A DNA stretch of 15,180 nt from Ruminococcaceae bacterium UBA945 (lineage in GTDB: Bacteria; Bacillota; Clostridia; Oscillospirales; Acutalibacteraceae), in contig DBCZ01000056.1 in the NCBI GenBank assembly GCA_002293315.1, positions 1-15,180 on the forward strand, written 5' to 3'. The translations under genes and the position numbers were made by a program. Under the pieces are notes generated by a model, which was not told the DNA's origin, did no database searches, and saw only the letters and a program-made list of their open reading frames with translations. This document shows positions 1-6,314 of the stretch, one piece after another. Numbering within the stretch: the first letter of the stretch is position 1; each line of letters opens with the position of its first letter.

Positions 1-30
1 ATGCAACACACATTTCAAATAATATTTCCC

Positions 31-58
31 TTGACTTTGCCGCCATTTATGGTATAAT
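31..58 (+). promoter_or_regulatory. sigmaA-type promoter of the rpsF-ssb-rpsR operon
   Basis: The sequence shows a TTGACT -35 box at 31-36 and a perfect TATAAT -10 box at 53-58, separated by 16 bp. It lies about 95 bp upstream of the rpsF start, which leaves room for a structured leader. No other promoter is visible before rpsR, so the three genes are probably one transcript. Confidence 0.85.
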
Positions 59-71
59 TTTTAACGTTGAC

Positions 72-128
72 TTTTCGATAAATTCGAAAATATCATCCTT
101 GCTCCCCGGAAATATTAACCGCGGGGCC
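72..128 (+). promoter_or_regulatory. structured rpsF mRNA leader, candidate S6:S18 autoregulatory element
   Basis: Two hairpins are visible in the leader. The first has a 7-bp stem, 72-78 with 84-90. The second pairs CCCCG at 104-108 with CGGGG at 122-126 and leaves a CCG triplet (119-121) on the 3' side at the top of the stem. Bacterial rpsF leaders are known to carry a motif that binds the S6:S18 complex through an unpaired CCG mimicking its 16S rRNA site. The position and the CCG fit that class, but I have not tested it against a covariance model. Confidence 0.5.
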
Positions 129-154
129 ATTAGTCCAGAAGGAGGTGCTATACA

Positions 155-730
155 ATGGCAGAAGGACTGAATCGTTATGAAACGGTTATCGTGCTTTCGG
201 CAAAGCTGGGAGACGACGGTAACGCGGCGCTCATCGAGAGATTCAAGGACCGCATTGCAAGGCACGGCACGATTGAAAGCGTGGACGATTGGGGCAAGCG
301 CAGGCTCGCTTACCTGATCAACAAAGAGGCAGAGGGCTATTACACCCTCATCAACTTTGAAAGCACGCCCGATTTCATCGCCGAGCTTGACAGAAGGTAT
401 CAGATTACAGACGGTGTTCTGCGCTCTGTTATCATTAAGAAGGACCCGAGACTCGAAGAGGCCGAAAAAGCGGCTAAGGCACGCAGAGAGGCAGAGTCGC
501 AAAGTGCAGCGGAGACGTCTGTGGACGTTGAGGCAATTGCGGCGGAGGCTGTTCTCGACGCAAAGGCTGACCTGCAGGACGAGGCCGAGGCTATCGCCGT
601 CGCCGAGGAAAAGGTCGCCGAAAGCAAGGAAGTGCAGGCAGATGTAATTGATTCTCTTGTGGACGTTGCCGAGGAAGAAACCGCGAAAGCGGATGCTTCG
701 CCCGAAGAGAAGGCGGACGCGAAAGAGTAA
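155..730 (+). CDS. rpsF: 30S ribosomal protein S6 with a long acidic C-terminal extension
   Basis: Ribosomal protein S6 binds S18 and sits on the 16S rRNA platform of the 30S subunit. The N-terminal 97 or so residues are a recognisable S6 domain: NRYETVIVL at the start, then WGKRRLAYLINKEAEGYYTL and the closing VIIKKDPRLEE. The ATG is preceded by a strong AGAAGGAGGTG site. The protein is 191 aa, whereas S6 is usually about 95-135 aa. The extra 90 or so residues are Ala/Glu/Asp-rich, low complexity, and probably helical or disordered. It is first in the operon with ssb and rpsR, the standard bacterial order. The extension is in frame with no sign of a frameshift and ends in GAD-type acidic residues just before ssb. 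Confidence 0.95.
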   Translation: MAEGLNRYETVIVLSAKLGDDGNAALIERFKDRIARHGTIESVDDWGKRRLAYLINKEAEGYYTLINFESTPDFIAELDRRYQITDGVLRSVIIKKDPRLEEAEKAAKARREAESQSAAETSVDVEAIAAEAVLDAKADLQDEAEAIAVAEEKVAESKEVQADVIDSLVDVAEEETAKADASPEEKADAKE

Positions 731-753
731 TTGTAGCGAAAGTGAGGCTATCA

Positions 754-1209
754 ATGTTAAATGTAGCTGTAATCATGGGAAGAATCGTCGCAGACCCGGA
801 GCTTCGGCACACGCCGAACGGGGTGGCAGTGACGACGTTCACACTTGCCGTAGACCGCTCATACACGCCCAAAGACGGCGGTGAAAAGCAAACTGATTTC
901 ATCGACGTGGTGGCATGGAGAGGCACGGCCGAGTTCGTTTGCAAATACTTTTCCAAGGGCAGAATGATTGCGGTTCACGGCTCGATTCAGACGCGCTCTT
1001 ACACAGACAAAGAGGGCAACAAGCGCAAGGCGTTTGAGATTGTGGCAAGTGACGTCAACTTTGCCGATTCAAAGCGCGACGGCGCAGCGGGCGGCAATTT
1101 CGACAACACGCAGAAGCCCGCGGCGTTCAGTGAGCCGGCATCCGCGTATTCCAGCGGAAGCAACGAAGATTTTGAAGAGATTTTGGGCGACGATGATTTG
1201 CCGTTCTGA
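754..1209 (+). CDS. ssb: single-stranded DNA-binding protein
   Basis: SSB coats single-stranded DNA during replication, repair and recombination, and recruits partners through its C-terminal tip. The OB-fold occupies about residues 1-105, with MLNVAVIMGRIVADPELR at the start and FIDVVAWRGTAEFVCKYFSKG in the middle. A Gly/Ser/Asn-rich linker follows, and the protein ends in the classic acidic tip DDDLPF. I chose the ATG at 754, giving 151 aa, because GTGAGG sits 6 nt upstream and the family starts with MLN. An in-frame GTG at 742 would add four residues but has no better ribosome binding site. It lies 23 nt after rpsF and 33 nt before rpsR. Confidence 0.95.
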   Translation: MLNVAVIMGRIVADPELRHTPNGVAVTTFTLAVDRSYTPKDGGEKQTDFIDVVAWRGTAEFVCKYFSKGRMIAVHGSIQTRSYTDKEGNKRKAFEIVASDVNFADSKRDGAAGGNFDNTQKPAAFSEPASAYSSGSNEDFEEILGDDDLPF

Positions 1210-1242
1210 ATCCACGAGTAAAAATTATAAAGGAGAAAAACC

Positions 1243-1497
1243 ATGGCAGAGAGATACGAAAGAGACAATCGCCGCGGCGGCCCGTTCAAGGGACGCAAGA
1301 AGGTGTGCAGCTTTTGTGTTGACAGGGCGGAATATATTGATTACAAAGACGTGCAGAAGCTTCGCCGCTTCATTTCCGAAAGAGGAAAGATTCTTCCGAG
1401 GCGCGTTACGGGCACCTGCGCACGTCACCAGCGTGAGCTGACCACCGCTATCAAACGCGCGCGTCATCTCGCACTCCTCCCCTACACAAGCGATTAA
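1243..1497 (+). CDS. rpsR: 30S ribosomal protein S18
   Basis: S18 is the small basic partner of S6 in the 30S platform. The 84-aa product shows the family features: VCSFCVDRAEYIDYKDV, then LRRFISERGKILPRRVTG, then the ARHQRELTTAIKRARHLALL tail that contacts 16S rRNA. The start has AAAGGAG 7-8 nt upstream. Two close cysteines near residues 23 and 26 hint at the zinc-binding form of S18, but only part of a possible site is evident. Its TAA stop codon overlaps the left end of a dispersed inverted-repeat element (1496-1657), which contains the operon terminator. Confidence 0.96.
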   Translation: MAERYERDNRRGGPFKGRKKVCSFCVDRAEYIDYKDVQKLRRFISERGKILPRRVTGTCARHQRELTTAIKRARHLALLPYTSD

Positions 1498-1657
1498 GGG
1501 CAGTTGATAATGGATAGTTGATAGTGAATAGTTGTTGTGGCGCCTGCGGCGCAATTATAAAGGGCAAAGTCTCTCAAAAAAGGAGTACTTTGTCCTTTAA
1601 CTATCAATTATCCACTATCCGCGTTGTGTGTCGCTACGCTCACTCACAACTGCCCTT
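1496..1657. repeat. inverted-repeat element copy I (MITE-like, carries a terminator)
   Basis: The ends are a perfect 11-bp inverted repeat, AAGGGCAGTTG at 1496-1506 and its complement at 1647-1657. Inside are a second imperfect pair, GGATAGTTGATAG (1512-1524) against 1601-1613, a small GCGCC-TGC-GGCGC hairpin at 1541-1553, and a terminator hairpin at 1559-1598. The right arm carries an extra segment of about 27 bp (near 1618-1646) that separates the outer and inner repeat. No ORF for a transposase lies inside. The left end overlaps the rpsR stop, and the promoter of the next gene begins 7 bp after the right end. Confidence 0.75.
1559..1598 (+). terminator. intrinsic terminator of the rpsF operon, inside repeat copy I
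   Basis: AAAGGGCAAAGT at 1559-1570 pairs with 1587-1598 over 12 bp with one G.U pair. The 16-nt loop can form a short extra stem. A-rich and T-rich edges suggest it could work on either strand. Confidence 0.65.
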
Positions 1658-1663
1658 ATCGGG

Positions 1664-1692
1664 TTGACTTTAATCTGTTCTGCATATAGAAT
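1664..1692 (+). promoter_or_regulatory. promoter of the divergent PAP2 gene
   Basis: TTGACT at 1664-1669 and TAGAAT at 1687-1692 are separated by 17 bp. The site starts just beyond the right end of repeat copy I and lies 37 bp before the chosen start codon. Confidence 0.7.
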
Positions 1693-1729
1693 AGATATAG
1701 TTTTGAATTGAGAATAGTTGAGGAATACT

Positions 1730-2221
1730 ATGGATTTTGCTTTCATCATATCTAATCCGCTGGTAAACGTGGGCGTGGTCTCATGGGCGATAGCGCAGAT
1801 TATCAAGGCACTGATAGAATTTTTGAAGCATGGCAGGTTCAGCCGTGAACGTCTCTCCGGTGCGGGCGGGATGCCCAGCTCTCACGCGGCCGTTACCAGT
1901 GCCGTGTGTTTGATGTCTTTTCTTGAATACGGCTTCACCTCCCCTATTTTCGCGCTTTCGTTTATTATTATGTTCATCGTGATTTACGACTCAACCGGCG
2001 TCCGCTGGGCTGCCGGGCTTCACGCAAAGGCCATAAACAATATTGTGGATTATCTCGGCGAGGAGCCGGACGAAGACAGAAGCACTGAGATGCGCGAAAC
2101 GCTTAAGGGAATGATTCCGAAGCTCAATGAATCTCTCGGGCACAGGGTGATTGAGGTTATTTGCGGAGTTGCACTGGGCTGCGTGGTTGCACTTCTTTTC
2201 CATCATGTTTTCAGCATGTGA
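1730..2221 (+). CDS. divergent PAP2 family membrane protein (YuiD/DUF212 type)
   Basis: This 163-aa protein belongs to the divergent PAP2 family, small integral membrane proteins related to acid phosphatase/haloperoxidase-fold lipid phosphatases. The defining motif GMPSSHAAVTSA is at residues 47-58, and DSTGVRWAAGLHAKAIN follows at about 88-104. Hydrophobic segments lie at about 3-30, 52-84 and 140-160. I chose the ATG at 1730, with GAGGA a few nt upstream; the in-frame TTG at 1718 has no clear ribosome binding site. It stands alone between its own promoter and terminator. The family's substrate is not established to my knowledge; an undecaprenyl or phospholipid phosphatase role is only an inference from the fold. 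Confidence 0.88.
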   Translation: MDFAFIISNPLVNVGVVSWAIAQIIKALIEFLKHGRFSRERLSGAGGMPSSHAAVTSAVCLMSFLEYGFTSPIFALSFIIMFIVIYDSTGVRWAAGLHAKAINNIVDYLGEEPDEDRSTEMRETLKGMIPKLNESLGHRVIEVICGVALGCVVALLFHHVFSM

Positions 2222-2242
2222 CAATACACCATATTAGCTAAT

Positions 2243-2282
2243 AAAGGGCTGCTAAATCTCTGCGATTTGGTAGTCTTTTCTC
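2243..2282 (+). terminator. intrinsic terminator after the PAP2 gene
   Basis: A 16-bp stem with several G.U pairs, 2243-2258 with 2264-2279, closes a 5-nt loop and is followed by a T-rich run. It begins 21 nt after the stop codon. Confidence 0.8.
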
Positions 2283-2311
2283 TTGAAATAATGTGGTTGG
2301 TTTAGTATAAT
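2283..2311 (+). promoter_or_regulatory. promoter of the small lipoprotein gene
   Basis: TTGAAA at 2283-2288 and TATAAT at 2306-2311 have a 17-bp spacer. They lie directly after the preceding terminator and 32 bp before the ATG. Confidence 0.85.
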
Positions 2312-2343
2312 AAGGAACATATTTTGTAAAAAGGAGAAGCACA

Positions 2344-2754
2344 ATGAAAAAAATCATTTCAGTTATACTTATCATGGTTCTGAGCGTTTCTTTCTTCGCT
2401 TCATGCAGCCCTTATACGCTTGAGCAATTCGTGGAAGAAGCCAAGCCCTCTATTCAGGAGATTTCCGATTCTCTCGGCGAGCAGATGTCAATGGAGATTC
2501 TCGCCAGAGACGGCAAGTTCGTTTATCAGTTCTTCTATCATATTCCGCTTGACATGAGCAATGAAGACGCCAAGGCGGCTCTTGATTCCGAGCTTGAGAA
2601 CGGCAAGGCCACTTACATCGACATTGCCAAGCAGATGAACGATGCCGGCCTTAAGGATTCTACCGTTGTGGTAGAGTACATTGACATGAACGGCGAGGTC
2701 ATCACATCTGTGGAGTTCACTGCGGATATGGCCGAGGCGGCAAGTGCGGCATAA
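2344..2754 (+). CDS. small secreted lipoprotein, DUF4854-like
   Basis: The 136-aa product starts with a lipoprotein signal peptide (KK, hydrophobic 4-17, FASC lipobox with Cys21), so it should be acylated and anchored on the outer face of the membrane. AAAAGGAG lies upstream of the ATG. The mature part has a helical stretch, then FVYQFFYHI, a long helix, and a closing strand STVVVEYIDMNGEVITSVEF. This layout resembles DUF4854 proteins of Clostridia, whose function is unknown; the assignment is from memory of the pattern and is moderate. It is monocistronic, with its own strong promoter and a terminator immediately downstream. Confidence 0.82.
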   Translation: MKKIISVILIMVLSVSFFASCSPYTLEQFVEEAKPSIQEISDSLGEQMSMEILARDGKFVYQFFYHIPLDMSNEDAKAALDSELENGKATYIDIAKQMNDAGLKDSTVVVEYIDMNGEVITSVEFTADMAEAASAA

Positions 2755-2763
2755 GTAAGACTG

Positions 2764-2790
2764 AAATCCCCTTTACGGGGATTTTCTTCT
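2764..2790 (+). terminator. intrinsic terminator between the lipoprotein gene and prfC
   Basis: AAATCCCC at 2764-2771 pairs with GGGGATTT at 2777-2784 around a 5-nt loop, followed by TTTTCTTCT. It ends within about 10 nt of the prfC ATG. Confidence 0.85.
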
Positions 2791-2798
2791 ACCCAAAT

Positions 2799-4400
2799 AT
2801 GAACGAGAGGTATTATCTTTTGGATTTGAAACAGGAAATTGAGCGCAGGCGAACATTCGCGATAATCTCACACCCGGATGCCGGAAAGACGACGCTTACA
2901 GAAAAGTTCTTGCTGTATGGCGGGGCGATTCAGCAGGCGGGCGCCGTCAAGGGCAAGAAGAACAGCCGCCACGCGGTGTCAGATTGGATGGAGATTGAAA
3001 AGCAGAGGGGCATCTCGGTGACTTCCTCCGTCATGCAGTTTCAGTATGACGGCTTCTGCATAAATATCCTTGATACCCCGGGGCATCAGGATTTCTCTGA
3101 GGACACATACAGAACGCTGATGGCGGCGGATTCCGCCGTGATGGTGATTGACGCCTCAAAGGGCGTTGAGGAGCAGACGAGGAAGCTGTTTAAGGTCTGC
3201 GTAATGAGGGATATTCCGATTTTCACGTTCATCAATAAGATGGACAGAGAGGCGCGCAGCCCATATGATCTGCTTGATGAAATTGAGAAGGAGCTGGGCA
3301 TTGGCACTTATCCGATGAACTGGCCTATTGGCTCCGGCTTTGATTTCAAGGGTGTGTATGACAGGGAGAGCGAGGAGATTCTCACCTTCACGCCGAATGC
3401 CGGGCAGCAGGTCGATTCACAGCGTGTGGGCATATCCGATGCGGGGCTTGAAAGCCGGCTTGGAGAATATCTCTACTCCACATTGAAGGATGATGTGGAG
3501 CTTCTGGACGGCGCCGGTTATGAATTTGATATTGACAAGGTGCGGCACGGCAAGCTATCGCCGGTCTTTTTCGGCTCGGCGCTGACGAACTTCGGTGTGG
3601 AATTCTTCTTGGAGAAGTTTTTGAAGCTTACGACGCACCCTCTTCCCAGAGAGACGGATACGGGCGGCATTGATCCGTTTGATTCGCGGTTTTCGGCGTT
3701 TGTGTTCAAGATTCAGGCGAATATGAACCGGGCGCACAGAGATAGAATCGCGTTTATACGTATATGCAGCGGGGAATTTGAAAAGGGTATGGATATTGAG
3801 CATGTTCAGACAGGACGGAAAATCAAGCTTTCCCAGCCGCAGCAGATGATGGCGGAGAGCCGTGAAATTGTGGACGAGGCCTTCGCCGGGGATATAATCG
3901 GTGTGTTTGACCCCGGGATATTCTCTATCGGCGACACGCTTTGCTCGCCCGACATGAAGGTACGCTTTGAGGGGATTCCCACATTCGCGCCGGAGTTCTT
4001 TTCGCTTGTGCGGCAGAAGGACACGATGAAGCGCAAGCAGTTCGTAAAGGGTGCGACGCAGATTGCGCAGGAGGGCGCTATCCAGATTTTTCAGGAGCTT
4101 TCCGCCGGAATGGAGGAAATCATCGTGGGCGTGGTCGGCACGTTGCAGTTCGATGTCTTCAAATATCGCATGGAGAATGAGTACAATGTGGAGATTATCA
4201 TGAACTCCTTGCCGTATTCGTTCATCAGGTGGATTGACAACCGCGAGATTGACGTAAAGGGCTTGAATCTGACCTCTGGCACGCGCCGAGTGCAGGATTT
4301 GAAGGGCAACTACCTCCTGCTGTTCACAAACGAATGGAGCATAGGATGGGCGCTGGAGCATAACGAGGGCTTGCAGCTCTCGGAATTCAGCAGGAATTGA
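2799..4400 (+). CDS. prfC: peptide chain release factor 3 (GTPase)
   Basis: RF3 is a translational GTPase that removes RF1/RF2 from the ribosome after peptide release. The P-loop HPDAGKTT is at residues 25-32, switch I carries KQRGISVTSS, switch II is DTPGHQDFSEDTYRTL, and the G4 motif is NKMDR. The 533-aa length matches the family (E. coli 529), with domains II and III intact through to the end. The start is uncertain: the ATG at 2799 has no ribosome binding site, while the in-frame TTG at 2820 has GAGAGG 9 nt upstream and would begin MDLKQEIERRRTFAII, closer to typical clostridial RF3. A terminator ends just upstream, leaving little room for a promoter, so some readthrough from the lipoprotein gene is likely. 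The HAD gene follows after 7 nt. Confidence 0.96.
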   Translation: MNERYYLLDLKQEIERRRTFAIISHPDAGKTTLTEKFLLYGGAIQQAGAVKGKKNSRHAVSDWMEIEKQRGISVTSSVMQFQYDGFCINILDTPGHQDFSEDTYRTLMAADSAVMVIDASKGVEEQTRKLFKVCVMRDIPIFTFINKMDREARSPYDLLDEIEKELGIGTYPMNWPIGSGFDFKGVYDRESEEILTFTPNAGQQVDSQRVGISDAGLESRLGEYLYSTLKDDVELLDGAGYEFDIDKVRHGKLSPVFFGSALTNFGVEFFLEKFLKLTTHPLPRETDTGGIDPFDSRFSAFVFKIQANMNRAHRDRIAFIRICSGEFEKGMDIEHVQTGRKIKLSQPQQMMAESREIVDEAFAGDIIGVFDPGIFSIGDTLCSPDMKVRFEGIPTFAPEFFSLVRQKDTMKRKQFVKGATQIAQEGAIQIFQELSAGMEEIIVGVVGTLQFDVFKYRMENEYNVEIIMNSLPYSFIRWIDNREIDVKGLNLTSGTRRVQDLKGNYLLLFTNEWSIGWALEHNEGLQLSEFSRN

Positions 4401-4407
4401 GGTAAAC

Positions 4408-5184
4408 ATGAACGAGATTAAAATGATTGTCACGGATATGGACGGCACTTTGTTGACCTCTGAAAAGAAGATTTCCGATTTCACGAAATCTGTTTTGAAG
4501 CGCAAGCAAAGCGAGGATGTTATCATCGCTTATGCCACGGCTCGGCCATACAGATTTATCGTCCCGTTTTTTGACGGCTTCACCCCCGATGCGGTTTCTG
4601 CGCACAACGGCGCTGTGATTTATCATGGCGGCAAGGTGATTGCGCGGCACGGGATTTCGCCGGCTGAAAGCATGCAGATTGTTGCTAATCTGCGTGAAAT
4701 GTTCGGGAATGTGAGCATTTCAATGGAGCTCGACGATAAAATATACACGAACGGCTATTTGCTGCCCGAATGGGATGAACCCTGCAGCATTGAGACTGAT
4801 TTTTCAGACCTCCCTAATATTCCGGCCGACAAAATAATTGTGTACAAGGATATTATTGACCGCGCGGCGACTGACAGAGGCTTCCTCACAGAGAACACAT
4901 ATTTGCAGGTGATTGAGGGCATAATGGGCGCGGTGCTGCATAAGGACGCGACGAAGCTGAATTCCATGCGGGATTTCAGCAGGATTTTCGGCATACCTAT
5001 GGAGAATATCGCGTGCTTCGGCGACGACCTCAACGATATGGATATGCTTGAGCATGCCGGCATAGGCGTCGCGATGGGCAACGCGCTTGAAGAGGTGAAG
5101 GCCAGGGCGGATTATGTATGCGGAAGAAACGATGAAGACGGATTAGGGCAATGGATAATGGATAATGGACAGTCAAGACTGTAG
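4408..5184 (+). CDS. Cof-type HAD-IIB family hydrolase
   Basis: This is a 258-aa haloacid dehalogenase-superfamily phosphatase of the Cof (IIB) type, acting on small phosphorylated metabolites or sugars. Motif I is DMDGTLL with the catalytic pair D10/D12, the conserved lysine is K183 in ATKLNSM, and motif IV is GDDLNDMDML with D206/D207/D210. A IIB cap lies between about residues 85 and 180. GAGG lies just before the ATG, and prfC ends 7 nt upstream, so the two are probably cotranscribed. The last 12 or so residues after NDEDG (GQWIMDNGQSRL) are encoded by the left arm of repeat copy II rather than by a normal Cof tail. The substrate cannot be told from sequence. Confidence 0.92.
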   Translation: MNEIKMIVTDMDGTLLTSEKKISDFTKSVLKRKQSEDVIIAYATARPYRFIVPFFDGFTPDAVSAHNGAVIYHGGKVIARHGISPAESMQIVANLREMFGNVSISMELDDKIYTNGYLLPEWDEPCSIETDFSDLPNIPADKIIVYKDIIDRAATDRGFLTENTYLQVIEGIMGAVLHKDATKLNSMRDFSRIFGIPMENIACFGDDLNDMDMLEHAGIGVAMGNALEEVKARADYVCGRNDEDGLGQWIMDNGQSRL

Positions 5185-5307
5185 TGTCGAAATAAGCAAA
5201 AATATTGCGCGGAAGAATGTTTAGCCCTCGTGGGGAACAAATCTTCCGCGCTTCTTAATTATTCAAAGCTTCTTATGCACTTAATTGTCAATTATCCATT
5301 TCCCTTA
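5143..5307. repeat. inverted-repeat element copy II, overlapping the ends of two convergent genes
   Basis: The left arm at 5143-5167 and the right arm at 5283-5307 are imperfect inverted repeats; about 15 of the first 17 positions agree, starting AGGGCAATGGATAATGG on the left and AGGGAAATGGATAATTG on the reverse of the right. They flank a terminator hairpin, the same architecture as copy I. The left arm encodes the end of the HAD protein and the right arm encodes the last residues (GNG) and stop of the WYL protein. A short palindrome at 5169-5182 lies inside. Confidence 0.7.
5207..5251. terminator. bidirectional terminator hairpin between the convergent HAD and WYL genes
   Basis: GCGCGGAAGA at 5207-5216 pairs perfectly with 5242-5251. 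The loop can form an inner CCC/GGG stem. An A-run on the left and a T-rich stretch on the right mean it can end transcripts from either side. Confidence 0.7.
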
Positions 5308-6305
5308 TAGTGTTTGGCTATGGCTTTTGCGCGTTCACGGAATTCATCGGCTATCTTTTGCGGCGAGAGGATTTTCACATCTGTGCCGAAGTTGAAAAGC
5401 CATGAGTAAAACACGGGGCTCACGGCGACCTTGACGTTGACCTTGAAGCGGTCTTTGTCGGCTTTGGAAATAAAAACCTTTCCGCCGAACCTGTCAATCA
5501 CCACGCCGAGGAGATCCGCGGAGAATTCAAGCGTGACGTCACACTCTTCCCCGCCGAACATACCGAAGGTCTTCTTCGCGTAGCTTGCGATATTGAAGCC
5601 CTTCATTTTCCTGTCTGCGCCGCGTTTTTCATCTAAAACCGTGGGCGTATCCATCTTATCCACACGGTAATGCTTGACCTTATCGGCGGCTTCGTCATAG
5701 GCAACGAGATAATAGTTCTCGTCGTCCCATGTGAGCGCATAGGGGCTAACGACATACTTCTCCCCTGCGCGCCGATATTCCTTTTTGACTTTATCCTTGC
5801 CGCTGCCGAGCTTCCAGTCGAAATAGGCAAAAGCGATTTTATTCTCGGAGAGAATCGCTGAATGGATGATGTCTGTGATATAGTATATGTTCTCATTGAC
5901 AGTTTTCACTCTGTCAGAGACAAGCACCTCGCGCTGGAGGTCTTTGGCCTGATTTTCGCTGCACAGCTTTTCAAGCTTGCGGATTAGTTCAACCGTCTTT
6001 TTCGGCGTGATAAACTTAGCGCACTGGACGGAATCAACAAGCAGCTTGAGCTCGGGCATTTGGAAATCGCGTTCTGCGATATAATAACCGAAGCCACCGC
6101 CCTCTCTCGTAGTCTCTATATCCAGCCCGAAGGCCGTGAGCGTCTCGATGTCGTCATAGAGGCTCTTCCTCTCGGCCGTGAAGCCGTAATCAAGAAGCTC
6201 TTTCGTGATGGCCGAAAGCGAGAGGGCGTGATTTTCATCGGTTTTTTCAAGAAGAATCTTCATGACGTAAAGGGGCCTTGCTTTTTTATTCGCTATACCC
6301 TGCAT
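5292..6305 (-). CDS. WYL domain-containing transcriptional regulator
   Basis: The 337-aa protein has an N-terminal winged helix-turn-helix (about 8-80, with LSLSAITKELLDYGF and RKSLYDDIETL), a WYL domain (about 150-230, with VVSPYALTWDDENYYLVAY and KHYRVDKM) and a C-terminal WCX-type domain (about 248-330). WYL proteins are DNA-binding regulators whose WYL pocket is thought to sense nucleotides or other ligands. The ATG has GGAGGG just upstream. It starts 9 nt after the PASTA/pseudokinase stop, so the two are cotranscribed, and the regulator may act on or with that pathway (inference). The last residues before the stop, GNG, come from repeat copy II. Confidence 0.9.
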   Translation of the reverse strand: MQGIANKKARPLYVMKILLEKTDENHALSLSAITKELLDYGFTAERKSLYDDIETLTAFGLDIETTREGGGFGYYIAERDFQMPELKLLVDSVQCAKFITPKKTVELIRKLEKLCSENQAKDLQREVLVSDRVKTVNENIYYITDIIHSAILSENKIAFAYFDWKLGSGKDKVKKEYRRAGEKYVVSPYALTWDDENYYLVAYDEAADKVKHYRVDKMDTPTVLDEKRGADRKMKGFNIASYAKKTFGMFGGEECDVTLEFSADLLGVVIDRFGGKVFISKADKDRFKVNVKVAVSPVFYSWLFNFGTDVKILSPQKIADEFRERAKAIAKHYKGNG

Positions 6306-6314
6306 TTTGCCCTC

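Noticed and set aside
1496..1657. CRISPR array or phage attachment site as an explanation for the repeats
   Set aside because: The copies are scattered, palindromic and not regularly spaced, there are no spacers or cas genes, and no integrase lies nearby.
3555..4526. 323-codon open frame on the minus strand across prfC
   Set aside because: It is antisense to the well-conserved RF3 gene, has no ribosome binding site and no recognisable domain; codon structure of the opposite gene explains it.
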